From: Pseudodesulfovibrio sp. S3
GTDB taxonomy: Bacteria > Desulfobacterota > Desulfovibrionia > Desulfovibrionales > Desulfovibrionaceae
DNA length: 64,000 nt
NCBI RefSeq assembly: GCF_004025585.1
Contig: NZ_QTZO01000002.1
Location: forward strand, 124,001-188,000
Direction of reading: 5' to 3'
Positions 1-8,939 of this stretch are shown piece by piece (the stretch's first letter is position 1; every line of letters starts with the position of its first letter). Both the position numbers and the translations under genes were made by a program. The notes under the pieces were generated by a model. The model ran no database searches. It was not told the DNA's origin and saw nothing but the letters and a program-made list of their open reading frames with translations.

Positions 1-138
1 GGGAGGGCGAAAGAAACGACCGAACACACCAAGCATGACATCCAGCAGATTGATGATAAGGAGCGCCCCTGCCCCCATCAGACAGAGGCGCTCCAGGATG
101 TCAGAAGCTTTTTTGCAAAAGCAAGCGACTGATTGCAT
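1..138 (-). CDS. dctQ: TRAP transporter small permease (DctQ type), N-terminal part only
   Basis: The frame reads leftwards from an ATG at 138 to the window edge without a stop, giving 46 residues. After a short charged start there is a hydrophobic run containing LLIINLLDVMLGVF, as expected for the first membrane helix of a DctQ small permease. The start lies two bases after the dctP stop, which is the usual dctPQM operon arrangement. In this family DctQ sits in the inner membrane with the large permease DctM and receives substrate from the periplasmic DctP. Most of this gene and any dctM lie outside the window. The assignment rests mainly on position and the first helix. Confidence 0.6.
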   Translation of the reverse strand, partial: MQSVACFCKKASDILERLCLMGAGALLIINLLDVMLGVFGRFFRPP

Positions 139-140
139 TG

Positions 141-1163
141 TTATTCGGCTCCTGCTGCATTGGCCTTCTTGGCATCCTCAATGGCCAGATCAATCCAGGA
201 GGAATCAATTTGATCCTTGAGCCAATTCACGTAGGACGGGCTGCCAAGGGCCTTGAATTGAGCGGATTCCTCGGCAGTGGGCGTGTAACTGATCATGCCC
301 TTCTCCTCAAGGAACTTGACGCGGTTTTCCACCTGTGACTCGACAAATTCGCGAGTCTTGACGGTAGCTTGGTGCGCTGCGGTTTTCAGGGCAGTCTGCT
401 GCTCGGCGCTGAGGGAGGAAAGCAATTCGTTGTTCATCAGCAGGAACTGATCGGAATACTGGACATTTGCCAGGGTGAGATGCTTCTGCACTTCATACAG
501 GCTGCCCATGATGATATAGGTCGGCGGGTTCATCTGGCCGTCGGCAACACCGGTCTTGAGTGCCAGATAGACTTCAGTCCACGGAATGGGGGTGCCGGAA
601 GCACCGAAAGCTTCATACATGGCAACCTGGCTGGCATCCATGGCCCGGTACTTGAGACCATTGAAATCGGCAGGTGAATGGATGGGCTTGTTGCAGGTGA
701 ATGCGAGAAAGCCGCCTTCTTCGATTACTTCCAGCAATTCGATACCCGTGCGCTCACGCAGGGTGGTGCGGGCCTTGTCCATGAAGCTGCTGCCGTCAAA
801 AAAGAGGTGGGCGGCCTTGTAGCTGTCAAAGAGGAAAGGGATATTGGTGGCAAACATCTCAGGGAACACGGTCTGCAATCCGCCATACGAGGCAACGTTG
901 ATCATGGGACCGCTCATGACCTGCTCCATGCGCTGCTCTTCATTGCCGAGTTGGCTGTTCGGGAACAGGTTTATTTCGAGGTCTTTGCCGGTGGCTTTTT
1001 CAACCAAATCCTTGAACGTCACGGCGAAGTAGTGAACAGCATTGTCCTGCTCACTCGGCGGACCGTTGTAGCTCATTTTGATGGAAGTAGAAGCCAGGAC
1101 GCTCGCAGGAATGGCGAGCGCCAACATCAGCACCAAGCACATAAATACGGTAAAACGCTTCAT
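141..1163 (-). CDS. dctP: TRAP transporter solute-binding protein DctP
   Basis: This is a 340-residue protein of typical DctP length. Residues 1-24 form a Sec signal peptide (positive start, hydrophobic core, ASVLAS near the cleavage point). The mature part has family hallmarks: FPNSQLGNEEQRMEQV near residue 65, the KYRAMDASQV segment with the arginine that normally binds the substrate carboxylate, and the GVADGQMNPP loop. It binds an organic acid in the periplasm and delivers it to a DctQM permease using an ion gradient. The start is supported by an AAAGGGGA ribosome site. It diverges from an IclR regulator gene, which probably controls it. The substrate cannot be read from sequence. Confidence 0.93.
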   Translation of the reverse strand: MKRFTVFMCLVLMLALAIPASVLASTSIKMSYNGPPSEQDNAVHYFAVTFKDLVEKATGKDLEINLFPNSQLGNEEQRMEQVMSGPMINVASYGGLQTVFPEMFATNIPFLFDSYKAAHLFFDGSSFMDKARTTLRERTGIELLEVIEEGGFLAFTCNKPIHSPADFNGLKYRAMDASQVAMYEAFGASGTPIPWTEVYLALKTGVADGQMNPPTYIIMGSLYEVQKHLTLANVQYSDQFLLMNNELLSSLSAEQQTALKTAAHQATVKTREFVESQVENRVKFLEEKGMISYTPTAEESAQFKALGSPSYVNWLKDQIDSSWIDLAIEDAKKANAAGAE

Positions 1164-1399
1164 GGTGTCCCCTTTGAGAAGTTGAGATTTATTACTGTAA
1201 AGGCAGGCACCCCATGTGCATGCTTATTTATCAACAAAGTATCGGGCAACATATCCTGCCCGGTTCAAGCAGCAAGACAACCCATTCCGACGCCCCCCTG
1301 TCCGGAGACAGCATCCCATCGCCACACTACTCGTCCTCTTTGCCCTTGCCCCTTGCCTTGCTATGTATTTGCTTTTAAGAATACTTTTATTTTAATATC

Positions 1400-1426
1400 G
1401 CAATGCAATGTATAGTATTGCATTGC
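1400..1426. promoter_or_regulatory. Perfect inverted repeat, candidate IclR operator
   Basis: GCAATGCAAT (1400-1409) is followed after 7 bases by its exact reverse complement ATTGCATTGC (1417-1426). It lies in the 460-base gap between the divergent dctP (start 1163) and IclR-type gene (start 1624), and the surrounding sequence from about 1375 is AT-rich. IclR-family dimers bind such dyads, so it is probably the operator for one or both genes. I see no other gene in 1164-1623. Confidence 0.65.
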
Positions 1427-1623
1427 AATTTATCTGTGCAGATAGACTTTGTCAAGATTACTTTTCACAATAACCGACAACTCTACGCCATCAACCTTGG
1501 GGATAACGTTGAGTTATAACAAAACAGTGAATCGGAACGCCAACGCCTTGTACGCCGAAACACAGAGTCCCATTGTCAAAAAAGGAATTGGACTGAATCA
1601 AAAAGACAAGGTATCCCCTAGCC

Positions 1624-2400
1624 ATGGTAAAGAAAGAGAAGACAAAACGAGATAACCCCCTGTTCGTTGCATCGCTGGAAAAAGGCGTAGTGCTGTTGGA
1701 AGCCTTTGATGAAGGCCACCGACGCCTTGGGCTGAATGATCTTGTGAAGTTGACGGGATTAAACAAAAGTGCTGTGCAACGTTTCCTGCATACCTGGGTG
1801 GCTCTTGGATACTTGTCCAAGAATGCCGAGACAAAACTGTACCGACTGACTCCCAAGGTCATGAGCCTCGGCTACAATTTTCTCAGAGGCGAACGTCTGG
1901 TGGAGGTCGCCACGCCCTTTCTGCTGGACGCCCGGGAACGAACCGGCAATTCCGTCTACCTGGGAACCCTCTACGACACTTCCATAATTTACCTGATTCG
2001 GCTGCCCCAACGCCTCCTCCTCTTGGAAGGAACACTCCCGGGTAGGCGCGTCCCGGCCTTCTGCGGCGGCAGAGCCTTTCTTTCCTGCCTCGACGACACT
2101 GAAATATTGTCTATCCTGGATCGTTCCAACCGTTCTGCCATAACGCCCTATACCATTACGGACATCGATGAAAACATGCGGGAGATCGCAACCGTGCGGG
2201 AAAAAGGATTTTGTATTTCCCAGCAGGAACAACTCATGGGCGAAATAGCTGTCTCCGCTCCCGTGCGCGACCTGCAGGGAGTGCCCCGGGCTGCAATCTA
2301 TATTTCAGCAAGAATTACCGAATGGCCCCCGGATCGGGTGGAATCCGAACTCGCTCCCATTGCCCTTGAAACCGCCGGAATAATCAGCAGACAGTTGTAG
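1624..2400 (+). CDS. IclR-family transcriptional regulator
   Basis: A 258-residue protein with the two-part IclR layout. Residues ~12-75 form a winged helix-turn-helix (VASLEKGVVLLEAFDE, LNDLVKLTGLNKSAVQRFL), and residues ~90-255 form the ligand-binding domain (ERTGNSVYLGTLYD, a GRRVPAFCGGRAFLS segment, REKGFCISQQEQ, AVSAPVRD). IclR proteins repress or activate catabolic and transport operons in response to small acids or aromatics. Divergence from the TRAP operon, with a perfect dyad between them, suggests it controls uptake of that transporter's substrate. The length is normal and the gene looks intact. Confidence 0.9.
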   Translation: MVKKEKTKRDNPLFVASLEKGVVLLEAFDEGHRRLGLNDLVKLTGLNKSAVQRFLHTWVALGYLSKNAETKLYRLTPKVMSLGYNFLRGERLVEVATPFLLDARERTGNSVYLGTLYDTSIIYLIRLPQRLLLLEGTLPGRRVPAFCGGRAFLSCLDDTEILSILDRSNRSAITPYTITDIDENMREIATVREKGFCISQQEQLMGEIAVSAPVRDLQGVPRAAIYISARITEWPPDRVESELAPIALETAGIISRQL

Positions 2401-2458
2401 CGAATCCCCTGCGGGGCGTGAGAAGGGACGATTATCCCAGCACAACGCAGCCCACCGA

Positions 2459-2585
2459 TATCATTTGCATATCCCACGAAAAAAGGCTTGGAAGGAAAGC
2501 CTTCCAAGCCGTCATGATGGAGCTGAACCCACGACCGCTTGAATGCCATTTCAAGCACTCCCCAACCAAGCTAAACTATGGCAAC
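2459..2585 (-). pseudogene. Scar A: decayed tRNA-Ala(GGC)-like sequence with terminator hairpin
   Basis: On the minus strand, 2585-2514 reads as an almost full-length but damaged tRNA: a D-arm-like part, an anticodon arm around CTTGAAATGGCATTCAAG, GGTCGTGGGTTC, and an acceptor end AGCTCCATCA. The T loop is partly deleted, the 5' acceptor strand does not match, and the anticodon arm has an extra A. It is followed by the hairpin GGCTTGGAAGG/CCTTCCAAGCC (2485-2510), a T run, and CGTGGGATATGCAAATGA. The same order of elements recurs at 4720, 16481, 26284 and 27911. This is the copy with the most 5' tRNA sequence. Nothing else is seen in 2401-2709. Confidence 0.7.
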
Positions 2586-2709
2586 TGACTATACGGCTAT
2601 TCGACGACAACTCCTGGCCGAAAGGGATTGTGAGGCATAGGCACAGCAAATTGGGGATAGCGCACCCTCATTCCCAAACGGAATACTGCAATCGTAGAAT
2701 CACCTCATC

Positions 2710-3624
2710 CTAACGCATTACACATTTTCCGATTCTTCTAAAAGAATCTCTTAACCACCTGTGACCACTGTCCTGCTCCATTCTCGGATGCCATATCATC
2801 AGATACTTGAATCCTGAAATTTCCTTGGGCGGTTCAATGATACGAATGGCAGTGTTAAGCCTTTCATGTTCAACCATTTTTTCAGGCACCGTTGCGATAA
2901 GATCCGTCCGCGCAACGCTCCTGATAGCCGTCATAAAATACGGCACATGGATTGAGCAGTGTCTCTCAGCCCCAATCTGCATAAGCCTGTGCTGCGGAAT
3001 AGTCTGAATACCGTTAAAAACATTTACCCCGATGTGATTAGCCGCCATATAATCTCGCAGACTTATCCTCTTTTCATAGGTTGAATCCGCTGCGACGACG
3101 CATACGAAATGATCTTCATAGATAACCTCCGTATGGCACACTGGCGGGATATGCCCATCTGCAGCATTTAAAACCAGATCAACTCTGCCATGCAGCAAAT
3201 CATCGTACCCTTGTTCATTCCAAGCCTGAAAATGAAATGTTGCCTTTTCAGCCGCAGGCAAAATCTTTTGGCAAAGATGTGGAGTGAGGACCGCCGCCGC
3301 ATTATCCGTCAGAAGTATCCTGAAATGTGCGCTTTCCACCATGGGATCGAATTTGTCACCATCAATGAGGCGATCAATTTTAGGCAGCATCTCACTCAAT
3401 TCATTATACAGTCTATACCCGACAGGTGTGAGTTCATACTCCTTCCCCATTCTTACCATGAGCTCATCGTTAAACAGATCGCGCAACCGCTGCAGAGCGC
3501 GGCTCATAGCAGGCTGGGAAAGAGACAGACGGTCCGCTGCGCGTGATATGTGCAATTCCTCAGCAAGGGCAGAAAAATAGACAAGAAGGTTCAGATCCAC
3601 TCTTCTCAACTGTTCGATTTGCAT
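2710..3624 (-). CDS. LysR-family transcriptional regulator
   Basis: 304 residues from the ATG at 3624, which has a clear AAGGAG ribosome site; an upstream ATG in frame at 3681 has no such support. The N-terminal winged helix is classical: LRRVDLNLLVYFSALAEE, ISRAADRLSLSQPAMSRAL, LRDLFNDELMVR. The C-terminal part resembles the periplasmic-binding-like effector domain of the NodD/NahR/LinR subgroup. It diverges from the short-chain dehydrogenase gene at 3893 with 268 bases between them, the usual arrangement of a LysR activator and its target. The effector is unknown. Confidence 0.92.
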   Translation of the reverse strand: MQIEQLRRVDLNLLVYFSALAEELHISRAADRLSLSQPAMSRALQRLRDLFNDELMVRMGKEYELTPVGYRLYNELSEMLPKIDRLIDGDKFDPMVESAHFRILLTDNAAAVLTPHLCQKILPAAEKATFHFQAWNEQGYDDLLHGRVDLVLNAADGHIPPVCHTEVIYEDHFVCVVAADSTYEKRISLRDYMAANHIGVNVFNGIQTIPQHRLMQIGAERHCSIHVPYFMTAIRSVARTDLIATVPEKMVEHERLNTAIRIIEPPKEISGFKYLMIWHPRMEQDSGHRWLRDSFRRIGKCVMR

Positions 3625-3809
3625 AACACTCCTTCGGGGACCGCATGTTGGCCGACCATTTTCGCAAATTGCGGGGGTCAACCTTGGACATTCTCAGGGG
3701 CAACCCGCTAAAATACTCCATCATAACGGACAATTCCTTGGAGCCCAAGGCAGTTCGGCTCATACCGCCAAGCACTCAATGCGACCACTCATGCGTCACA
3801 CACATACAA

Positions 3810-3822
3810 AGTATGCCATACT
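3810..3822. promoter_or_regulatory. Short dyad, candidate LysR binding site
   Basis: AGTATG-C-CATACT is a perfect 6-bp dyad about 70 bases upstream of the dehydrogenase start. Its location between divergent lysR-type and target genes fits a LysR recognition site, but it is short and could be chance. Confidence 0.35.
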
Positions 3823-3892
3823 ATGCATTTGATTTACACGTTTTCCAGTGTCACTATTCCTATAAACAGACACAAAAGAAAAGGAGCTGGAA

Positions 3893-4621
3893 ATGGAAAA
3901 AACTGCCATCGTAACAGGATCATCACGCGGCATTGGCGCGGAAACAGCCAAACGACTGGCGCAAGCCGGTTTTGCTGTTGTCGTCAATTATGTGGGAAAT
4001 CAGGAGGCTGCTGAAGAAGTAATCCTTTCGATAAAGACCCGAGGAGGACGCGCTGTTTGTGTCAAGGCGGATGTCAGCAAGCAGGATGAGGCCAGCCGCC
4101 TTTTTGACCAAGCAGAAAAGGAGTTCGGAGGCGTTGATGTCCTGGTCAACAATGCTGGCATCATGCAATTATCCCTTGTAGCAGAGACAGACGATGCAGC
4201 TGTCACACGGCATTTGGACATCAATGTAAAAGGGACGTTCAACACCTTGCGCGAAGCAGCTGAACGAATGCGGGATGGAGGACGAATCATCAATTTGTCA
4301 TCAAGCGTCATTGGCCTGCGGCTCCCTTCCTACGGGATCTACGCGGCAACCAAAGCTGCCGTGGAATCGCTGACCATCACCATGGCTAACGAGATGCGCG
4401 GTCGCCAAATTACTGTCAATGCCGTTGCACCTGGGCCGACCGGAACAGATTTGTTCCTTGATGGAAAACCACAAGAGGTCATTGATAGACTCAGTAATGC
4501 GGCCCCACTGGAGCGCCTTGGAACACCTGAAGACATTGCGGACACAATCGTTTTTCTGGCGAGTCCGGAAGGCGGGTGGATTAATGGTCAGGTCATTCGC
4601 GCCAATGGAGGGATTGTCTAA
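3893..4621 (+). CDS. Short-chain dehydrogenase/reductase (classical SDR)
   Basis: 242 residues, the standard classical SDR size. The cofactor motif TGSSRGIG is at residues 8-15, NNAG at 86-89, the catalytic serine is in the SSS at 136-138, and the YxxxK pair is Tyr150/Lys154. The arginine after TGSS together with NYVGN at the end of the second strand suggests NADP(H) preference. The family oxidises or reduces alcohol/ketone pairs in the cytoplasm; the closest look-alikes are 3-oxoacyl-ACP reductases and glucose-dehydrogenase-like enzymes. An AAAGGAG ribosome site precedes the ATG. It is divergent from the LysR gene and has no pathway neighbour, so the substrate is unknown. Confidence 0.9.
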   Translation: MEKTAIVTGSSRGIGAETAKRLAQAGFAVVVNYVGNQEAAEEVILSIKTRGGRAVCVKADVSKQDEASRLFDQAEKEFGGVDVLVNNAGIMQLSLVAETDDAAVTRHLDINVKGTFNTLREAAERMRDGGRIINLSSSVIGLRLPSYGIYAATKAAVESLTITMANEMRGRQITVNAVAPGPTGTDLFLDGKPQEVIDRLSNAAPLERLGTPEDIADTIVFLASPEGGWINGQVIRANGGIV

Positions 4622-4719
4622 CCTGCACCCAACTCAGCAATTGCCATGAACAAAGTCAAAAATCAGCAAGGCACCTCATCTAATCACTCAGTCTCCACCA
4701 ACACGGCATCTGACTGATT

Positions 4720-4823
4720 TTATTTGCATATCCTCAAAAGAAAGACTTGGAAGGAATACCTTCTAAGCCTTCATGATCTTGCGGAGATGAAAGACTGAAG
4801 ACGTGCCTCCTTGCGGGCCATCC
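4720..4823 (-). repeat. Scar B: highly decayed tRNA-Ala 3'/terminator unit
   Basis: On the minus strand, GATGGCCCGCAAGGAGG, a weakened T-arm region and CATCTCCGCAAGATCATGA lead into the hairpin AGGCTTAGAAGG/CCTTCCAAGTCT (4743-4770), then TTTTGAGGATATGCAAAT. The order and spacing match the units at 2459, 16481 and 27911, but the tRNA part is barely recognisable. I infer an old attachment scar. Confidence 0.5.
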
Positions 4824-5398
4824 ACTAAAGCCTGTTGCAGGAGTAGCAGATTCATCGACTGTTAATTTTTCGCTTTCGCCTGTTCATTCTCTTTAGCCCT
4901 TGATCAAGACCAAGGGTATGGCGTCCCCTGACTGCCGGTACAGTTTAACTGTCGATTCCTCATAGCCCCTCATCCCTTTGGGAGCTTCGTGAAACTGAAT
5001 CCTGCGTTTTTTCATTGCCGTCACCGGCAAGGATTTCCGAGGGACGCCAAGACCATCAACGTCATGGGCCTGCACGACCTGGGCCGCGTGGCCCTGACTG
5101 GCCTCTCGGTCATGGACACAGTCACGGCCATTTCCGACTGCAACGACCGAGTGCCCCTGCAAGCCCAGCAGCCACCTGCGCACATCCCCACGTTTTCACT
5201 GCAAGAAAACACGCCCCCTATATCACCCCATGACGATACCATACGAGCCGGTTTCTTCGTGTTGAACTCTGGACGGAAAAGGCCTATAGGCACCCTAATC
5301 GAGATACAAAAGTCGGCATGACGGCCAATTACCGTACAACAGATCGAACCAAGGCGCCCTGCCCTTTCCAAACAACTTTCCGTTTCCATTGCGACAGC
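4824..5398. other. Region without a convincing gene
   Basis: Short open frames run both ways here (for example 4989-5321 on the plus strand) but none resembles a known family or has a good ribosome site. The stretch around 5030-5140 has the base usage of coding DNA and may be debris of a lost gene. The promoter of the kinase gene at 5399 should lie in the last part. Confidence 0.4.
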
Positions 5399-7153
5399 AT
5401 GCTTCTTCGACATAACTACATTCAGGCTCTGGCCGCGCTGCTTTTCGGGGCCATCATTCTGGCAACTACCTGGACGGTATCTGTTGCCGCCACCTCTGGC
5501 GTGACGCCTTCCTCCACCCCGCCCCGGACAATCAAGATAGGTGGAGACATCAACTATCCCCCTTTCGAATTTCTGGGGGAAGATGGAATGCCTACGGGCT
5601 TCAACGTTGAAATAACCAGGGCCATTGCCAAGGCCATGAACTGCAACATACAAATTAGCCTCGGGCTTTGGAAAGGCATGCGTCAGGCCCTTGAATCCGG
5701 GGAAATAGATATGATTCAAGGCATATCCTATTCTCCGCGCCGAGCGCAACGGATGGTGTTTTCAAATCCGTACACAACCGTCGAATATGCTATTTTTTCA
5801 AGACAAAATACGCCGGTTGCCCTTCAGCTGGCCGATCTCCAGGGAAAATCCGTTCTTGTCGAAGACGGCGGAGTGATGTTCGACTTCATTTCCCGGAACT
5901 ATCCCGACATCCGTCTCGTTCCCACCTACAGCCATGAAAACGCTCTGCGACTTCTGTCCACCGGCATGGGCGACTACGCCCTTGTCTCCCGCAAGGCGGG
6001 AATATACATCACCCGACTCCACGACATAGACAAGATTTATTCCGTGGGGACGGCCTTCTCCCTGCAAAAGTACTGTTACGCGGCCCTTCCGCAAAACAGG
6101 GACCTCATCCAGATTTTCAACACCGGCCTGGAAAAGATCAAGGCAACGGGAGAATACAGCAGAATCTGTGCACGCTGGCTCAACATCCCCGGCAAGGCCG
6201 AAATTCCCTGGAAACGCGTGACCATCTACGGTGTCATCATCATAACGCCATTACTCGCCATCATGGTGCTCGCCCTGTTTTGGAACAAGACGCTCCAAGC
6301 CCAGGTGGACGAACGGACCAAGACCCTTCGCGAAGAGGTCAAACTGCATCAACGCGCCAAACAGGAATTGCGGGACAAGCAGAAACAAATCATCCAAGCG
6401 GACAGAATGGCCACTCTCGGACTTATGGCGTCCGGTATCGCCCACGAGGTCAACACACCCAACGGGCTGTTTCTGCTCAATCTCCCGATTCTTCAGGATG
6501 TATGGGAAGACGTCAGACAACTGCTGAATGAACACGTGGCGAAAAAGGAAGACGTGATGCTGGGAGGGCTTTCCTTCAGCAACACCCAAGACGAAATAAC
6601 GCAATTGATCACCGATATGCGGGTCGGTGCGGAAAGAATCAAGAGCATCGTCATGGAACTCAAGGATTATGGCAGACAGGATCCGCACCTGAGCAAAAAA
6701 CCATTGGATATGAACAAGGTCGTGGCCGCCGCAGTGCGGTTGCTCAAGCCGACGCTGAACAAGTCCACACGGCATTTCAACCTGCAGATCCACGACCCCC
6801 TGCCACAAATAACAGCCAACGAACAAAAGCTCCAACAGATCATCGTCAATCTGATCATGAACGCCTGCCAAGCTTTGCCGGACCCCGGCCGGGCCATCAC
6901 CGTCACCACGGGGATCGATGAAAAACTGAACGCCGTCATCGTGGAGGTAAAAGACGAAGGCGTCGGCATCCAGCCGGAGGACATGGACAAGATCACGACG
7001 CCCTTCTTCACCACCAAAAGGAACAACGGCGGCACAGGACTCGGGCTTGCCGTTTCGACCGCCATCGCCAAGGAGCACTACGGTATCATCGATTTCGAAT
7101 CGACACCCGGCAAGGGGACAACTGCCATACTGGCGATCCCTCTCGAATCCTGA
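5399..7153 (+). CDS. Sensor histidine kinase with periplasmic binding-protein (SBP_bac_3) domain
   Basis: 584 residues from the ATG at 5399, chosen because a signal-like hydrophobic segment follows directly; an in-frame ATG at 5318 would add 27 residues. The order is: signal/anchor at ~8-30, a type 3 extracellular solute-binding domain at ~45-260 (IKIGGDINYPPFEF, GFNVEITRAIAK, ALESGEIDMIQG), a membrane helix at ~270-295, a coiled linker, a HisKA-like box with phospho-acceptor His349 in GIAHEVNTPNG, and an HATPase domain (NLIMNACQAL, DEGVGI, GGTGLGLAV). This fold binds amino acids or carboxylates. The response regulator follows 46 bases on, and aspartate/fumarate genes come next, so aspartate or a C4-acid is a plausible signal. 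Confidence 0.9.
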   Translation: MLLRHNYIQALAALLFGAIILATTWTVSVAATSGVTPSSTPPRTIKIGGDINYPPFEFLGEDGMPTGFNVEITRAIAKAMNCNIQISLGLWKGMRQALESGEIDMIQGISYSPRRAQRMVFSNPYTTVEYAIFSRQNTPVALQLADLQGKSVLVEDGGVMFDFISRNYPDIRLVPTYSHENALRLLSTGMGDYALVSRKAGIYITRLHDIDKIYSVGTAFSLQKYCYAALPQNRDLIQIFNTGLEKIKATGEYSRICARWLNIPGKAEIPWKRVTIYGVIIITPLLAIMVLALFWNKTLQAQVDERTKTLREEVKLHQRAKQELRDKQKQIIQADRMATLGLMASGIAHEVNTPNGLFLLNLPILQDVWEDVRQLLNEHVAKKEDVMLGGLSFSNTQDEITQLITDMRVGAERIKSIVMELKDYGRQDPHLSKKPLDMNKVVAAAVRLLKPTLNKSTRHFNLQIHDPLPQITANEQKLQQIIVNLIMNACQALPDPGRAITVTTGIDEKLNAVIVEVKDEGVGIQPEDMDKITTPFFTTKRNNGGTGLGLAVSTAIAKEHYGIIDFESTPGKGTTAILAIPLES

Positions 7154-7199
7154 TCCGTTGAACAGCCATGCCCACCCGAAATAAAACAAGGTGTTACCC

Positions 7200-8639
7200 A
7201 TGACAGACGCACTGCAAGCCCCCCTGTTTCCGTCCTTTCAAATCCTTCTCGTCGACGACGAGCCCGCTTGGCTGCGGGGATTCAGCCTGGCGCTCGAACG
7301 TTCCGCAGGTATCAACAACGTTCTCGTCTGCCAGGACAGCAACCGGGTCATGGCCATTCTGGACAAGTCTTCCGTCGGCCTCGTACTGCTCGACCTCACC
7401 ATGCCCGATATCGACGGCGAGGTGCTTCTGGGGGAGATCTCCGAAAAGTACCCCGACATAATGGTCATTGTCGTGAGCGGCATGAACCAACTGGAAACCG
7501 CTGTTCGCTGCATCCGCCGGGGAGCGTACGACTATTTCGTCAAGACGGACGCCCTGGAACACATCACCAAAGGCGTGCTCAACGCGATAAAATCCTACGA
7601 CCTCGAAAGCATGCACAGTGCCATGCGCAACCGCCTCCTGAGCGGGGAACTCACCACCCCGGAGATTTTCTCCGACACCGTCACCATCAGCCCAGCCATG
7701 AAGCAGATCTTCCAATATATCGAATCCATTGCGCAAAGTTCGTTGCCGGTTCTCATTACGGGCGAAAGCGGCGTGGGAAAAGAGCTGATCGCCAATGCGG
7801 TGCACGAAGCAAGCGGCCGCACGGGCGAGATGGTCGGCGTCAACGTGGCCGGACTCGACGACAACACCTTTGCGGACACGTTGTTCGGCCATACCGTGGG
7901 GGCGTTCACCGGTGCCACTCGCCCCCGCAAGGGGATGGTTGAACGATCCAACGGGGGGTCGCTTTTCCTGGACGAAATCGGCGACCTCAGCCTGCAATCC
8001 CAGGTTAAGCTCCTCCGACTGCTTCAGGAGGGAGAATATTACCCCTTAGGCTCCGACCGCCCACGTTGCCTACAGGCTCGAATCATCGTGGCCACACATC
8101 AGGATCTCCGACAAAAGGAGCGCCAAGGGGAATTCCGGCGGGACCTCTATTACCGGCTCCAGATTCACCATATGCATATCCCCCCCCTGCGAGAGCGCAA
8201 GGAAGACATCCCCCTGCTCCTGAACCATTTCCTCGGTGAGGCCGCGCGGGAATTTGACAAAAAACTACCGCAATACCCCAAGGAACTCCCGGAATATCTA
8301 ACCAACTATGCCTTTCCCGGGAACATCAGGGAACTCAAGGCCATGGTCTACGACGCGGTCAGCGTGCACAAATCCCACACCATGTCCATGGGCAGCTTCC
8401 TCAAGGCCATGCACCTGGAACCGCCATCCGATCAAACGGCGCCCGGACAGCTTCCGCACAAAGAATGGACTCCCTTTGACGGAATGCCCAGCCTGCCGAC
8501 CATAACGCAATGCATCGAACTTCTGGTCGGCGAGGCCATGAAAAAAGCAAACGGGAATCAGACGCTGGCCGCGCGAATGCTCGGCATATCCCAACCGGCC
8601 TTGAGCAAACGCCTGAAGCACATACAGACAAAGAACTGA
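7200..8639 (+). CDS. NtrC-type sigma-54 response regulator
   Basis: 479 residues from the ATG at 7200; a GTG three codons upstream is the alternative. The receiver domain (~12-130) has the acidic pair at 19-20, phospho-acceptor Asp65 in LVLLDLTMPD and Lys in YDYFVKTD. The AAA+ domain (~155-385) has Walker A GESGVGKE, an intact GAFTGA loop that contacts sigma-54, and Walker B GGSLFLDEIGD. The C-terminus has a Fis-type helix-turn-helix (NQTLAARMLGISQPALSKRL). It is paired with the kinase just upstream and is the likely activator of the sigma-54 promoter found before aspA. Confidence 0.93.
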   Translation: MTDALQAPLFPSFQILLVDDEPAWLRGFSLALERSAGINNVLVCQDSNRVMAILDKSSVGLVLLDLTMPDIDGEVLLGEISEKYPDIMVIVVSGMNQLETAVRCIRRGAYDYFVKTDALEHITKGVLNAIKSYDLESMHSAMRNRLLSGELTTPEIFSDTVTISPAMKQIFQYIESIAQSSLPVLITGESGVGKELIANAVHEASGRTGEMVGVNVAGLDDNTFADTLFGHTVGAFTGATRPRKGMVERSNGGSLFLDEIGDLSLQSQVKLLRLLQEGEYYPLGSDRPRCLQARIIVATHQDLRQKERQGEFRRDLYYRLQIHHMHIPPLRERKEDIPLLLNHFLGEAAREFDKKLPQYPKELPEYLTNYAFPGNIRELKAMVYDAVSVHKSHTMSMGSFLKAMHLEPPSDQTAPGQLPHKEWTPFDGMPSLPTITQCIELLVGEAMKKANGNQTLAARMLGISQPALSKRLKHIQTKN

Positions 8640-8854
8640 TCCATCCGCACCCTGTTCCTGCGCCCACAAAAGGCTCATAACATTGGTTATATTATTCCGG
8701 CCGTTATAAAGCCTCTTCAACATGCTGAAATCATGGCACTTCGTCAACACTCCCTGACAAATCCATTCTCTTCGTTATAGGGGGTCACCGACCTGCCCCA
8801 CTCCTGATATGGGATTTTGTCTGTAATTCAAGCCAGATAAACGATTCGATACCA

Positions 8855-8871
8855 TTGGCACCGACTTTGTA
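8855..8871 (+). promoter_or_regulatory. Candidate sigma-54 (-24/-12) promoter of aspA
   Basis: TTGGCAC-CGACT-TTGTA fits the consensus TGGCAC-N5-TTGCW with one mismatch in the -12 element (T for C). It sits about 70 bases before the aspA start and directly downstream of an NtrC-type regulator gene. GTAATTAC occurs twice between it and the start codon, once just after the -12 element and once just before the ATG. The rest of the 300-base gap 8640-8939 shows no gene; no activator site is obvious. Confidence 0.6.
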
Positions 8872-8939
8872 ATTACCTGAACGGAAAAGCAAGACGTCAT
8901 CGCGGGCGTCATTCCTTCATCAAACCAAAGGTAATTACA

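Noticed and set aside
4989-5321. Possible 110-residue gene
   Set aside because: No ribosome site or recognisable family, and overlapping frames are equally open.
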